This document shows, in pieces, positions 28,662 to 38,324 of a stretch of DNA of 64,000 nt. The notes beneath the pieces are model-generated. The model was not told where the DNA came from. It saw nothing but the letters and a program-made list of their open reading frames with translations, and made no database searches. Each line of letters starts with the position of its first letter. Position 1 is the stretch's first letter. Position numbers and translations under genes: made by a program. Source of the stretch: Phenylobacterium sp. NIBR 498073 (GTDB lineage: Bacteria; Pseudomonadota; Alphaproteobacteria; Caulobacterales; Caulobacteraceae); the NCBI RefSeq assembly GCF_027286305.1, contig NZ_CP114599.1, positions 3,195,001 through 3,259,000 on the forward strand, in the 5' to 3' direction.

Positions 28662-29684
28662 ATGGCGATAATTCTGGTCACCGGCTCGGCCGGCTTCATT
28701 GGCTCCCATGTCGCGCATCGTCTGCTGGACCGCGGCGACACCGTGGTGGGCCTGGACAACCTCAACGCCTATTACGACCCGACGCTGAAGCAGGCGCGGC
28801 TGGCGCGGCTCGAGGCCCGCGAAGGCTATCGGCACGCCTTCATCGACCTCGCCGACCGCGAGGCCATGGCGCGGCTGTTCGCCGAGGCCAAGCCCGACCG
28901 GGTGATCCACCTGGCCGCCCAGGCCGGGGTTCGCTACAGCCTCGAACAGCCCGCGGCCTATGTGGACGCCAACCTCGTCGGCTTCGGGAACATCCTGGAA
29001 GGCTGCCGCGCGGTGCAGGCCCAGCACCTGGTGTTCGCCTCGACCAGCTCGGTCTACGGCGCCAACGGCAAGCTGCCGTTCTCCGTGCATGACAGCGCCG
29101 TGCACCCGATCACCCTCTATGCGGCGACCAAGCTGGCCAACGAGGCCATGGCCCACTCCTACGCCCATCTGTTCGGGATCCCGTCGACCGGCTTCCGGTT
29201 CTTCACTGTCTACGGTCCGTGGGGCCGGCCGGACATGGCCCTGTTCAAATTCACCAAGGCGATCCTGGACGACCAGCCCATCGACGTCTTCGGCCAGGGC
29301 AAGATGCAGCGCGACTTCACCTATGTTGACGACATCGTCTCAGGCGTGGTCGCCGCGCTCGACCGCCCGGCGCAGATCGATCCGAACTGGGACGCGATGG
29401 CCCCCGATCCCGCCACCAGCGGCGTCGCGCCGTACCGCATCCTCAACCTCGGCAACAGCCAGCGGGTCGAGCTGATGCGCTACATCGAGGTTCTGGAAGA
29501 GAAGCTGGGTCATAAGGCCAAGCTGAACCTGCTGCCGATGCAGCCGGGCGACGTGACGCGCACCGAAGCCGACGTCACCGACACCAAGGCCGCGCTGGAC
29601 TACGCCCCCTCCACGCCCATCGAAGTCGGGGTGTCGAACTTCGTCGACTGGTATCGCGACTACTACCGCGTCGGATCGAACTGA
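28662..29684 (+). CDS. UDP-glucuronate 4-epimerase-like NAD-dependent epimerase
   Basis: A 340-residue extended SDR. The NAD motif is GSAGFIGSH, followed by LDNLNAYYDP, a hallmark of UDP-glucuronate 4-epimerases. The active site has STSSVYG and LYAATK, and the motif YGPWGRPDMA is also typical of that group. It would make UDP-galacturonate for the polysaccharide. It starts at ATG 28662 and probably shares transcription with the dehydratase gene. Confidence 0.92.
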   Translation: MAIILVTGSAGFIGSHVAHRLLDRGDTVVGLDNLNAYYDPTLKQARLARLEAREGYRHAFIDLADREAMARLFAEAKPDRVIHLAAQAGVRYSLEQPAAYVDANLVGFGNILEGCRAVQAQHLVFASTSSVYGANGKLPFSVHDSAVHPITLYAATKLANEAMAHSYAHLFGIPSTGFRFFTVYGPWGRPDMALFKFTKAILDDQPIDVFGQGKMQRDFTYVDDIVSGVVAALDRPAQIDPNWDAMAPDPATSGVAPYRILNLGNSQRVELMRYIEVLEEKLGHKAKLNLLPMQPGDVTRTEADVTDTKAALDYAPSTPIEVGVSNFVDWYRDYYRVGSN

Positions 29685-29687
29685 GAA

Positions 29688-29846
29688 TCAGCGGCCGCGG
29701 GCGCGGTCGCGGGCGGCGGCCGCTTCTTCCTTCTCGCGTCGGGCGGCCTCGCGCGTGGCGCGACGCTCGTCGAGCACCGACCAGACGATCAGGCCGATGA
29801 TGCAGGCCGCCAGGAACGGCAGGGAAAACTGGCCAAGTCGTTCCAT
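29688..29846 (-). CDS. Small single-pass membrane protein
   Basis: A 52-residue frame with one transmembrane helix (about residues 8-24: SLPFLAACIIGLIVWSV) and a strongly charged Arg/Glu/Ala tail that may form a helix (RATREAARREKEEAAAARDR). It starts at ATG 29846 and fills the gap between the epimerase and dehydrogenase genes without overlapping them. No family is known to me, but codon use is normal for this genome. Confidence 0.5.
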   Translation of the reverse strand: MERLGQFSLPFLAACIIGLIVWSVLDERRATREAARREKEEAAAARDRARGR

Positions 29847-29918
29847 CCGGTAGGGTCCCTCACCGCCGCATCGAAGGTCTAGTCGATAACAGGGTTCCGC
29901 GCCCTGGCAAGCGGCCCG

Positions 29919-31208
29919 CTAGAGCCGCAGGTCCGCCGCCCCCTGCGGGAACATCGCCTTGACGTCGTAGAGCACCGCGCCGGGCTTGCCCAAGGCACGG
30001 ATCGCCTCGACGCCCATCGCCTTGAACTCGTTGTGAGCCACGGCGACCACGATAGCGTCGTAGGCGCCTTGCTCCAGCGTCGCGACCGGCGCGACGCCGT
30101 ATTCTGCCTCGGCCTCGGCCGGATCGGCCCAGGGCTCGTGGACGTCGACCGCGATTTCGTAGTCGCCAAGCTCGCGGACGATGTCGATGACCCGGGTGTT
30201 GCGCAGATCCGGGCAGTTCTCCTTGAAGGTCAGCCCCATCACCAGCACCCGCGCCCCGCGCACCTGGATCTCGCGGCGGATCATGGTCTTGACCAGCTCC
30301 TGGGCGATGTAGCCGCCCATGCCGTCGTTGATCCGACGTCCCGCCAGGATGACCTGCGGGTGATAGCCGGCGTCCTCGGCCTTGGAGGTCAGGTAGTAGG
30401 GGTCGACCCCGATGCAGTGCCCCCCGACCAGGCCGGGGGTGAACTTCAGGAAGTTCCACTTGGTGCCGGCCGCGGCCAGCACTTCCTGGGTGTCGATGCC
30501 CAGCCGATTGAAGATCAGCGCGAACTCGTTGATCAGCGCGATGTTCAGGTCGCGCTGGGTGTTTTCGATCACCTTGGCCGCCTCGGCCACGCGGATCGAG
30601 CTGGCCAGATGGGTGCCGGCCTGAACCACCGCGCCGTACAGTGCGTCGACGAACTGCGCGGCCTGCGGCGTAGAGCCCGCAGTCACCTTGATGATGGTCG
30701 ACAGCCGATGCTGGCGGTCGCCCGGATTGGCCCGCTCCGGGCTGTAGCCTGCGAAGAAGTCCGCATTGAACTTCAGGCCCGAGACCTGCTCGATCACCGG
30801 CACGCAGTCTTCTTCTGTCGCGCCGGGATAGACCGTGGATTCGAAGATCACCACCGCGCCTTGGCTGATCGCCCGTCCGACCGTACGGCTGGCCGACAGC
30901 AGCGCGGTCAGGTCCGGGCGCTTGTAGCGGTCGATCGGGGTCGGCACCGTGACGATGAAGACGTTGCAGGCCTTCAGCGCCGCCTCGTCCGCGGCAAAGG
31001 TCAGACCGCCGGCTGCGGCCAGTTCCTCGGCCGACGTCTCCAGCGTGCGGTCGTGGCCGGCCTTGAGCTCGGCGATCCGCTCGGCATCGATATCGAACCC
31101 GACAACCGGGTACTTCTCGGCCAGCGCCACCGCCAGCGGCAGCCCGACATAACCAAGGCCGATCACGCCGATCGCGGCCGGCGTGCGGGTGAAGGGGTTC
31201 TGCAGCAT
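29919..31208 (-). CDS. Nucleotide-sugar dehydrogenase (TviB/WbpO-like)
   Basis: A 429-residue UDP-sugar dehydrogenase. The N-terminal NAD domain starts with [14 protein letters not shown], and the catalytic cysteine is in [15 protein letters not shown]. The central FTPGLVGGH and C-terminal [12 protein letters not shown] segments match the UDP-N-acetyl-hexosamine type (TviB/VipA, WbpO) better than plain UDP-glucose dehydrogenases. It would yield an amino-uronic acid precursor. The frame is open 93 codons further upstream but that part is not protein-like; ATG 31208 is the start. It lies 14 bases after the AGE epimerase gene. Confidence 0.92.
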   Translation of the reverse strand: MLQNPFTRTPAAIGVIGLGYVGLPLAVALAEKYPVVGFDIDAERIAELKAGHDRTLETSAEELAAAGGLTFAADEAALKACNVFIVTVPTPIDRYKRPDLTALLSASRTVGRAISQGAVVIFESTVYPGATEEDCVPVIEQVSGLKFNADFFAGYSPERANPGDRQHRLSTIIKVTAGSTPQAAQFVDALYGAVVQAGTHLASSIRVAEAAKVIENTQRDLNIALINEFALIFNRLGIDTQEVLAAAGTKWNFLKFTPGLVGGHCIGVDPYYLTSKAEDAGYHPQVILAGRRINDGMGGYIAQELVKTMIRREIQVRGARVLVMGLTFKENCPDLRNTRVIDIVRELGDYEIAVDVHEPWADPAEAEAEYGVAPVATLEQGAYDAIVVAVAHNEFKAMGVEAIRALGKPGAVLYDVKAMFPQGAADLRL

Positions 31209-31222
31209 CGCCGATAGGTCTC

Positions 31223-32389
31223 CTAGCGTCCGGTCGCCCGGAACAGCTCCGTGCAGGCGCAGAGGATATGGTAGAACGACGTGGCCGGCGCCGGCTCGTC
31301 GACAAAGGTTCCATCGGGCCGAAGCTTGTCGCGCCAGGCGCCCGCCGCGGGCGTGCGCAGGTAGCGCCGCAGCACCTCGGCCGCCTCGATCTTGCCGGCC
31401 TCGTCGCCGAACAGCAGCTCGGCCTTCAGGTGCTCGGTCTGCGGCCAGAGCCGCGCCGTCGCCTCGCGCACCGAAAAGTCGTCCCACAGTTCGTTCATGA
31501 CCACCTGGCGGCCCGGGTCGATCCCCCGCCGGCCGGCGTCATAGAGGCCGCGGGCCGCGGCCAGGGCGTCCTCACGCCCGCGCAGGCGCCCCCACTTCTC
31601 CAACAGCCAAGCCCACTCGAACTGGTGGCCCGGCTCCACCAGCCGGCCGTCGTCTCCATCGACCAGCCGCCAGTCGGCGTCGAAGAACTCGCGCAGGAAG
31701 CCGCCCTTGGGGTCGATGAACACCCGCAGCGCCATCTCGACGATCTCGTCAGCCATGGCGTCCCAGACGCCGCCCTCGTTCTCCGCCCAGGCCAGCGCGC
31801 CTTCCAGCAGATGCATGTGAGCGTTGGCCTGGTAGGGATAGGCGATGTTCTCGGTGAAGCCGCCCGCCGGATTGCGCATCGCATCCAGGCCGTTCAGCAC
31901 CCCGAGCGCGACCTGACGCAGGTCCAGTCGATCCGGATCGACCCGGTGCAGGGTCGCCGTGCCCAGCAGGGCGAAGGCCTGATCATAGAGCATCGGGGTG
32001 TCGTCGAGCGGCGCTCCGTCCAGTCCGACAAGCGTACGGAACAGGCCGTCCGGCCGCAGATAGCGGTCCAGGAAGAAGTCCATTCCGTACCAGGCCGCCT
32101 CGCGCCAGGGACCGTCCCAGCCCATCGCGCCGGCGGTGGCGAACACATAGGTCTGGCGGCCTTGCACGCGCGCGCGGCGCGGCCCCGGCCGCGGCTCTCC
32201 GGCGATGCTCAGCGCCTCGTGATAGCCGCCCCGCTCGCGGTCGGCGCCGTTCCGCCACCACAGCGGCAGCGCGGCCTCCCGCACCCAGCGGTCGTACCAG
32301 GCGCCGGCGGCGTCCAGGCTCTCGAAGGGGGCTTTGTCCCGAGGATCCACGCTCTCGTCCCGTCGCGGCGGCGAATCGACTTTCAACAC
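31223..32389 (-). CDS. AGE-family epimerase/isomerase
   Basis: About 388 residues forming an alpha/alpha-barrel of the N-acylglucosamine 2-epimerase family. Recognisable segments are [44 protein letters not shown] and the catalytic-site [12 protein letters not shown]; a final [11 protein letters not shown] is also typical. Relatives interconvert mannose, glucose or their N-acetyl or phosphorylated forms. I use the GTG at 32389, which has AAGG 6 bases before it. It is upstream of the nucleotide-sugar dehydrogenase in one unit. Confidence 0.85.
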   Translation of the reverse strand: MLKVDSPPRRDESVDPRDKAPFESLDAAGAWYDRWVREAALPLWWRNGADRERGGYHEALSIAGEPRPGPRRARVQGRQTYVFATAGAMGWDGPWREAAWYGMDFFLDRYLRPDGLFRTLVGLDGAPLDDTPMLYDQAFALLGTATLHRVDPDRLDLRQVALGVLNGLDAMRNPAGGFTENIAYPYQANAHMHLLEGALAWAENEGGVWDAMADEIVEMALRVFIDPKGGFLREFFDADWRLVDGDDGRLVEPGHQFEWAWLLEKWGRLRGREDALAAARGLYDAGRRGIDPGRQVVMNELWDDFSVREATARLWPQTEHLKAELLFGDEAGKIEAAEVLRRYLRTPAAGAWRDKLRPDGTFVDEPAPATSFYHILCACTELFRATGR

Positions 32390-32591
32390 TTCCAACCTTG
32401 TCCTCACAGCCCCTCGATAGCGCGTCGAGGCGTACGCGTCATCGCGATTGCGCCGGGGCCCGATAGGCGCAGCTTGAGGCGAAAATGCGGGCCTCAAACG
32501 ACGCGCTCGGACGGCTGGCAACCTTTCCTCAGGGCGAAGCTGCTAAACAGGTCCCCTTCGGACGTCGCTTCTCACCCTCGACGCCTCGGAA

Positions 32592-33223
32592 ATGCTCGGG
32601 CTGCTGAACTCCGCCGTTCTCAAGCTCAGGCTCTATCTGATGAAGCGGCGCCCGTTCGACAACCTCGCCCTGCGCCAACTGTTCCGCGAACGCTACGACA
32701 TCGATGTCGGCATGTACTCATACGGATGCTTTGATCAGTGGCGGATGCCTGGACCTATCCGCATCGGACGCTACTGCTCCTTCGCGAGCACCGTCCGCTC
32801 CGCGCCGATCAGCCACCCCTTGGAAGCCTTGACCACCCACCCGGCGCTCCATGAGAAGAAGTTCGGCGTGGTCGACTCCGACATCACCTGGGACGAGCCG
32901 TTGATCGTCGAGTACGACGTCTGGGTGGCCCATAACGTCGTGATTCTGCCAAGCTGCAAGTTCATCGGTCGCGGGGCGGTGATTGGGGCCGGCGCCATCC
33001 TGACCAAGAATGTCGACCGCTATGCGGTGATGGTCGCAATCCGGCGCGCAAGATCCGCGATCGGTTCGAACCCGAACTGGCGGCGGCCATCGAGGAGAGC
33101 CGGTGGTGGGAGCTCGACACTCCCGAACTGCGGCGGCTCGTGCAGAGCCATGGCGACATGGTCAACCATCCGAGCGTCGCAGCGCTCGAAGCCTGGCGCC
33201 GAGGCGGGCGCGTCAGCGGCTAG
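32592..33223 (+). pseudogene. CatB-type O-acetyltransferase with a frameshift
   Basis: The first 147 codons encode a left-handed beta-helix acetyltransferase ([49 protein letters not shown]). After YAVM the frame is lost near 33033. One additional G in GGTCGCAAT restores a conserved tail: GNPARKIRDRFEP, then SRWWELDTPELRRLV, ending at TAG 33221. This tail matches the acetyltransferase remnant at 43631-43930, which keeps the frame. It is either a one-base deletion that inactivates the gene or a sequence error. It converges with the flippase gene and would acetylate a polysaccharide sugar. Confidence 0.75.
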
Positions 33224-34583
33224 CGGGCTTGAGGGTCCGCAGCAGGCCCACCACTTCAGTGATCGTTTCGCGTTCGCGCAGCGCCGCCCAGGCGGCGAAG
33301 CCCGCCAGCAGCATCGCAAATAGCGCGACATAGGCGTAGTGCCCGGCGTCGGCCGCCGCCGCCCCGCCGTAGGTCACGGCAAGGGCCGCGGCGAACAGCG
33401 CGACGCGGTCCCAGCCGTCCCAGCTTGAGAAGCCGACATGCCGATTGAGCAGCATCAGCGCAACGATCAGGGCCGTGAACTCGCCGAAGATAAAGCCGAC
33501 CAGCACGCCCGGCAGCCCGCCCATGATGTTGAATCCGACGATCGCCGCGGGCAGCGCGACCATTCGGGCGATGTTGTTGCTCATCACGATGCGGCTCGCA
33601 CCGACGCCTAGCGCCACATTGTTCGGCCACAGGCGGATGAACCGCACCGACTGCAACATGCCGATCAGGGCGACGACCGTGACCGGCAGGTGGAAGGCCG
33701 GTCCGTACAGCAGCTCAACGGCGAACGGCGCCACGAGAGCGAACCCGGCGGCGACGCCCAGCGCCAGCAGGACCGCCCGCCCGGCCAGCCTGTCCGCCGC
33801 CTGCTTGAGTTTCCCCACTTCGGCCCTGGCCGCGGAGATCACGGGCAGGTTCGTCGCGCCCAGCACCCGGCTCACCATGCCGGCCGGCGAACTGACCAAC
33901 AACAGGACCGCCGTATAGTGACCGAGCTCGGTCACCCCCAGTTGATGTCCGATCAGGACCCGGTCGCCTTGCGAGCCGACAAACAGCAGCAGGCCGTTGA
34001 CGACCAGCGGGCCGGCGAACATCGCCAGCCGCTGGGCGTATTCCTTGGCATATCCGATGGCGTATCGGCGCTTGGCGGTCAGGTGGGAGATGATCACCTG
34101 AACCAGCGGCCGGGTGATGAGGCCGTAGAGAATCGCCGTGAAGTCGCGGGTGAAATAGGCGGCGACGATGATCGCCGCCGTGCTCGCCAGTTCCGCCACC
34201 GCGATCCCCAGGGCCTCCGGCCGGAAATCGTGCGTCCGCTGCGCGCGCCTGAAATCAAGATGCATCCAGCCGCCGATCAACGGCGCGGCGGCCAGCATGA
34301 TCAGGCCGGTGGCGAGCGCCGGCTCGTGATAGAGGCTCGCCATCGGATAGGCGGCGATGAGCAGGCCGAGCGCGATGAAGACGCCGCGCCCGACAAAGAC
34401 CAGCTGGACGAGTTTCTGGACCTCAGGCTTGTCGCCATCGGGGTCCTGGATCATGAATCGGTCGCTGCCGTTGTCGCTGACCGATTCGAAGAAAGATGAC
34501 GTCAGGATCAGCAGCGCCGCGAGGCCAAGCTGCTCTGGTCCCAGCAGTCGGGCCATGATCGTGTAGCGCGCCAACGAGCACAC
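33213..34583 (-). CDS. Wzx-like oligosaccharide flippase
   Basis: A 456-residue membrane protein with about 12-14 hydrophobic helices typical of polysaccharide transport/flippase proteins: ARLLGPEQLGLAALLILTSS near the start, then GLLLFVGSQGDRVLIGHQLG in the middle. It would flip lipid-linked repeat units across the inner membrane. The GTG at 34583 gives an N-terminus about 15 residues short of usual; the frame is open upstream (IRAYVAAS...) but has no standard start codon, so the true start is uncertain. Last gene of the minus-strand polysaccharide run. Confidence 0.82.
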   Translation of the reverse strand: MCSLARYTIMARLLGPEQLGLAALLILTSSFFESVSDNGSDRFMIQDPDGDKPEVQKLVQLVFVGRGVFIALGLLIAAYPMASLYHEPALATGLIMLAAAPLIGGWMHLDFRRAQRTHDFRPEALGIAVAELASTAAIIVAAYFTRDFTAILYGLITRPLVQVIISHLTAKRRYAIGYAKEYAQRLAMFAGPLVVNGLLLFVGSQGDRVLIGHQLGVTELGHYTAVLLLVSSPAGMVSRVLGATNLPVISAARAEVGKLKQAADRLAGRAVLLALGVAAGFALVAPFAVELLYGPAFHLPVTVVALIGMLQSVRFIRLWPNNVALGVGASRIVMSNNIARMVALPAAIVGFNIMGGLPGVLVGFIFGEFTALIVALMLLNRHVGFSSWDGWDRVALFAAALAVTYGGAAAADAGHYAYVALFAMLLAGFAAWAALRERETITEVVGLLRTLKPASR

Positions 34584-34731
34584 CTGCGCGAGGACCGACG
34601 CGGCGACATATGCTCTGATGCCTTGGCGAATGACTGCGCCCTCAACCTTCGATCAAGCCAACCGCCACTGCGACTGACGTCTCATCTGCACTCACGCCGG
34701 GGTTCACCCAGCGCCCCGGCTCGCGCCTCAA

Positions 34732-35907
34732 TCAGGCCGTGGCCGCCTCGAAAATCCGACGCAACTCCGTCCTGTAAACGCCGAGCAGATTATCCACCTC
34801 ACGCATTCCGCCCTTGATATCCGCCGCCATTTCCTGCCGCTGATCTAGGCAGTCCTCCAGGTACCCAAGCGCCGCCTCCAATTCGACGCCCGAGGTGGGG
34901 ATCATCCAGTTGTACTCCAGCAAACCGAATAACCCGCTGAACTTTCGGCTGTAGGCCACGGGCACCACCGGCGTGCCCGTGGAAAAGGCTCCGATACAGG
35001 CATGCATCCGGCCCGCGACAAGGAAGTCCAGGCTCGAAATATACGATTTAGCGTCGGAAGGATTTGTGAAGTTCCCGACTCGAAGCGTGCTGGGGAATTC
35101 CGTCGCAAGTTTGTCCGCGATCCGACCATCGTCGTCCCAGGCATAGGCCTCGGCGGTCGCGTGGGGGACGAGATGCACCTCGACGTCGTCACGTGTCGCC
35201 AGTCGGCCGAGGAACCGGCGCATCAAGAGCGCATAGTCGATGCTGAGACCGAAGCGGTTGCGGCCGCTTTCAGCCTCATTGAACAACAGGCCCGACACAT
35301 TGACGCCTACGCGCAGGCGTGCCCCCCCGCGCTCGCTGCTGCGATCGACGTAGGGCAAGGCGAACGCCACATCCACAGACAAGTTCCCCTTGACCGCCGG
35401 AGCCAGCTGACGGAGCACATCGAGCGAGGGCTGATCACGGGTCAGAACGCTGTCGGCCCGCTTCAGAGCCACCGACGCCAATTGGCGATAGGGCGAGCGC
35501 GTGAACGGGCCGATCGTCTGCGGAGACAACACGAGCGGCGTTCGCGCGGCCACCGCCTGCATCTTGGTCAGCCACAGGAACATGAAGCGGCGCAGGCCGT
35601 AGATGTCGGCGAAGCTGTCGCCGGCGCCGATGTCCAGGATGCAGTCCTGGTCGCCGATGACGCGGAGCGCTCCGCTCGGGTCCAGCAAGGTCCTGGTCGT
35701 CATCACGAAGACATCCGCCTCCGCCGGCGACACGTATACCGCCCCATCGTCCCGCATACCGATGATAGTGAAACGCGGGGTCAGCCCCATGTCCGTCGCA
35801 ACCGCACGCGCGATCGCCATGTTGGCCACCGTCAGGGCGCCGACGCCGAGGTTGCCGGAATTCGGCGAGTGCCACAGCAGGCCGATCTTGATCGCCTTGT
35901 CCGCCAT
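34732..35907 (-). CDS. Polysaccharide pyruvyl transferase family protein
   Basis: A 391-residue enzyme of the PS_pyruv_trans family (fold akin to GT-B): GNLGVGALTVANM near the N-terminus, ILDIGAGDSFADIYG, LSPQTIGPFTR, SVLTRDQPSLDVL and RMHACIGAFSTGTPVV. It is expected to add a ketal pyruvate from PEP to a sugar, giving an acidic polymer. The ATG at 35907 is chosen over one 15 bases upstream. It follows epsI by about 115 bases in the same direction. Confidence 0.88.
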   Translation of the reverse strand: MADKAIKIGLLWHSPNSGNLGVGALTVANMAIARAVATDMGLTPRFTIIGMRDDGAVYVSPAEADVFVMTTRTLLDPSGALRVIGDQDCILDIGAGDSFADIYGLRRFMFLWLTKMQAVAARTPLVLSPQTIGPFTRSPYRQLASVALKRADSVLTRDQPSLDVLRQLAPAVKGNLSVDVAFALPYVDRSSERGGARLRVGVNVSGLLFNEAESGRNRFGLSIDYALLMRRFLGRLATRDDVEVHLVPHATAEAYAWDDDGRIADKLATEFPSTLRVGNFTNPSDAKSYISSLDFLVAGRMHACIGAFSTGTPVVPVAYSRKFSGLFGLLEYNWMIPTSGVELEAALGYLEDCLDQRQEMAADIKGGMREVDNLLGVYRTELRRIFEAATA

Positions 35908-36021
35908 CGCCTTAACCCTCAACTCCAGTACTGCGGCGGCGTCATCCGGCGCGCCGCTTCGGGCGTCTCCGCCCGCTCTTCGATGATGTCGCGCCGCCGG
36001 CCCCCTTCGGCGCCGACGGGA

Positions 36022-36717
36022 TCAGGCCTTGATGGCGCTCGCCAGCTGCGTCCCGATCAGTGCATTGCGACGCGAAGCCGGCGTCGCGGCCAGCAGCGCG
36101 GGCACGAACCTGTCGATCAGGGCGAACGCCGCCTCCGGATCCGAGCCGAGCGCGGAGAACCGCACCAGCACGCCGTCGGGGACATAGCCCTCCATCGCCG
36201 TCTTAAGGCGCACCGAGCGCTGGTCGCCGGCGCTCTTGGGCAGGTACTCGCCCATCCGCGTCCAGTAGGTGACGTACTCGATCCGGTCCGCACCCTTGGC
36301 GACGATCCGGCGCACCGGCAGCTCGGCCCCGCCCGGCAGCGCCATTTCACCGGCGCGCACCGACTGCAGTTCGAACCCCAACGCCGGATAGCAGGACTCC
36401 GGCCGGTGCAGTTGCAGCAGGTCGCTCTGGGTGTCGCCGTAAGCGATCAGCATCATGACCTGCTCGCCGGTTTCCAGGTCGCGATAAATGCGGCTGACCA
36501 TCTCGCTGTAGAGCGTGGCGGCGAGCCCCTCGGTGTCCGGCTGCACCAGACCGTCGCTGTCTTCCGACGACCATTGGCCAAAGCGCACCGGGACGATCGC
36601 CTCGATCTTGTCGCCCGATTTCACCAGGCTGAGACGCCGGCGCGGCTTGAGGCCGTACGAGACCCCTGCGGCGCCGACGCAGGCGCCCAGGAACAGCAGT
36701 TCGCGCCGCCCGATCAT
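36022..36717 (-). CDS. epsI: EpsI-family protein, exosortase-V-associated
   Basis: A 231-residue protein with an N-terminal membrane or signal segment (about residues 7-22) and a periplasmic EpsI domain with the conserved QSDLLQLHRPESCYPALGF. EpsI proteins accompany exosortases and polysaccharide systems; their biochemical role is unsettled. Its ATG overlaps the exosortase stop by 4 bases, so the pair is translationally coupled. The V-type assignment rests on the adjacent exosortase. Confidence 0.88.
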   Translation of the reverse strand: MIGRRELLFLGACVGAAGVSYGLKPRRRLSLVKSGDKIEAIVPVRFGQWSSEDSDGLVQPDTEGLAATLYSEMVSRIYRDLETGEQVMMLIAYGDTQSDLLQLHRPESCYPALGFELQSVRAGEMALPGGAELPVRRIVAKGADRIEYVTYWTRMGEYLPKSAGDQRSVRLKTAMEGYVPDGVLVRFSALGSDPEAAFALIDRFVPALLAATPASRRNALIGTQLASAIKA

Positions 36718-37589
36718 GCCGCCGCTCCCTTCAACTTCAGCAGCCGCGACATCAGGTTGTCGACCGCGAAGACCAGCAGCAGGGCCGTGACGAACAGGAA
36801 GATGCCGGCCGCCATGTGGAGGAAGCCCTGGGCCACGGCGTCGCCGAAGAAATAGGTCAGCAGCACCAGCACGACGATCCGGATGATGTTGGCCACGATG
36901 GCGATCGGGATCACCAGAGCGACCAGGAACAGCGAGTAGCGCCAGGACGCATTGCGCAGCAGATAGATGTAGAACAGGCTGATCGCCACCAGTCCGGTGA
37001 TGGAGTTCATGCCCGAGCAGGCGTCCTCCACCAGCAGCTGATAGTGGCCTATCATCAGCGTGACGCCCTCCCGGAACACCGGAATGCCCACGGCCTGCAG
37101 GCCTTCGGTGGCCGCGAACGAGACGAACAGTTTCAGCGGCGCGGTGATGCCGTCCATGAACCAGCCGGGCGGTGGAACCAAGAAGCCCAGATAGAACAGC
37201 GGGAACCAGTTGGTCAGCAGAACCCGCAGACCAAAGCAGGCGTAGAGCAGCGACAGGCCGACGCCGTAGAGCCCCACCACCTCAAGGCTGATGAAGTCGT
37301 AGGCCCGGCCGAAGATGTAGAGCGCCAGCGATGCGATCATCGCCGGAATGGTCAGCCAGTCGCTGCCGGGAGCCGCGGCCGCCAACATCTCGTCACGCTT
37401 GCGCCAAAGCAGCCACAGGCCGGTGACCAGCACGATCGGGCCGTGCGCGCCGGACTCCTTCGACCAAACCTGCTCACCCAGGGTGGCGATCGTCGGGATC
37501 GCCAACAGCGCCATACCCAGCGCGATCACCCAAGCGCCAGTGACCGCCAGGCCGGAACGCGGCGCGTTGTCTGATACCGCGGAGGCCAC
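36714..37589 (-). CDS. xrtV: Exosortase V
   Basis: A 291-residue inner-membrane protein with about eight hydrophobic helices. The exosortase catalytic triad is clear: Cys191 in EDACSGMNSITGL, Arg237 in NIIRIVVLV, and His258 in GFLHMAAG. Exosortases process proteins carrying a C-terminal sorting tripartite tail; no candidate substrate with such a tail is seen in this window. The EpsI domain is encoded separately, as in V-type systems. It starts 3 bases after the BY-kinase-like gene ends. Confidence 0.9.
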   Translation of the reverse strand: MASAVSDNAPRSGLAVTGAWVIALGMALLAIPTIATLGEQVWSKESGAHGPIVLVTGLWLLWRKRDEMLAAAAPGSDWLTIPAMIASLALYIFGRAYDFISLEVVGLYGVGLSLLYACFGLRVLLTNWFPLFYLGFLVPPPGWFMDGITAPLKLFVSFAATEGLQAVGIPVFREGVTLMIGHYQLLVEDACSGMNSITGLVAISLFYIYLLRNASWRYSLFLVALVIPIAIVANIIRIVVLVLLTYFFGDAVAQGFLHMAAGIFLFVTALLLVFAVDNLMSRLLKLKGAAA

Positions 37590-37592
37590 TGA

Positions 37593-38324
37593 TCAGCCTT
37601 CGTTCATCACCGTGCCGACAATGCGGGCGCGGTCTTCGTTCAATTGGGCGGCCAGGGCCTGCATGTCGCCGATGAAGCTGCGATTTCGCCGAACCACGAT
37701 CAGACTATAGCCGACGACCGTGCTGATCCGCCGCGCGTCGGCGCAGCTGTTGGCGGCCGGGGTATCGATGATCGTCATGTCGAAGTCGCGCAGCTGCTGG
37801 TCGACGAGGTCCTTGAAACGGTCGCTGGCGAGCAGTTCCTGCGCGTCGGGGGCTGCGCCGCCCGAGAACATGATCGACAGGTCCGGCAGGACCGACGACT
37901 GGATGACGCCGTCCAGCGGTTCTTCCGAACTCAGCGCCTGACGCAGGCCGATGACCGGCTTGGCCGGGCGAATAAGATCCTGAACGGTCGGATGGCGCAG
38001 GTCGCCGTCGATCAGCAGGGTGTTGACGCCAATCTGCGACAGCGCCACCGCCAAATTGACGGCCGTAAAGGTGCAGCCCACGCCAATGCTCGGGCCGCAG
38101 ATCGCCAAGCCCCGACGGCCGTCGTCGACGTGCTGGGCCATGATATGCGTGCGCAGGGTGCGGATAGCCTCGGCCTGCTCGCCGTGCGGCGCGGACAAGC
38201 TGACGACCGAGGGCGCGAAGGCGAAGGCGCCCTCCCCGCTCCTGGGAAAGCTCGTCTCGCCGATCGAGGCGCCGCCGACAGGGACGGCTTCATTGGTCCG
38301 AGGCACTTGCGTTTCCTTGCTCAT
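37593..38324 (-). CDS. BY-kinase/CpsD-like protein with altered P-loop
   Basis: A 243-residue cytoplasmic protein of the CpsD/CapB family that normally phosphorylates itself and controls polymer length. RTLRTHI is the usual pre-P-loop motif; Walker A' is LLIDGDLRHPT (about residues 103-113); Walker B is MTIIDTPA. Walker A reads GPSIGVGCT with Cys84 where the essential Lys is expected (codon TGC), and the C-terminus (IVGTVMNEG) has no tyrosine cluster. It may therefore be a non-catalytic regulator. It overlaps the chain-length gene by 4 bases. Confidence 0.85.
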   Translation of the reverse strand: MSKETQVPRTNEAVPVGGASIGETSFPRSGEGAFAFAPSVVSLSAPHGEQAEAIRTLRTHIMAQHVDDGRRGLAICGPSIGVGCTFTAVNLAVALSQIGVNTLLIDGDLRHPTVQDLIRPAKPVIGLRQALSSEEPLDGVIQSSVLPDLSIMFSGGAAPDAQELLASDRFKDLVDQQLRDFDMTIIDTPAANSCADARRISTVVGYSLIVVRRNRSFIGDMQALAAQLNEDRARIVGTVMNEG

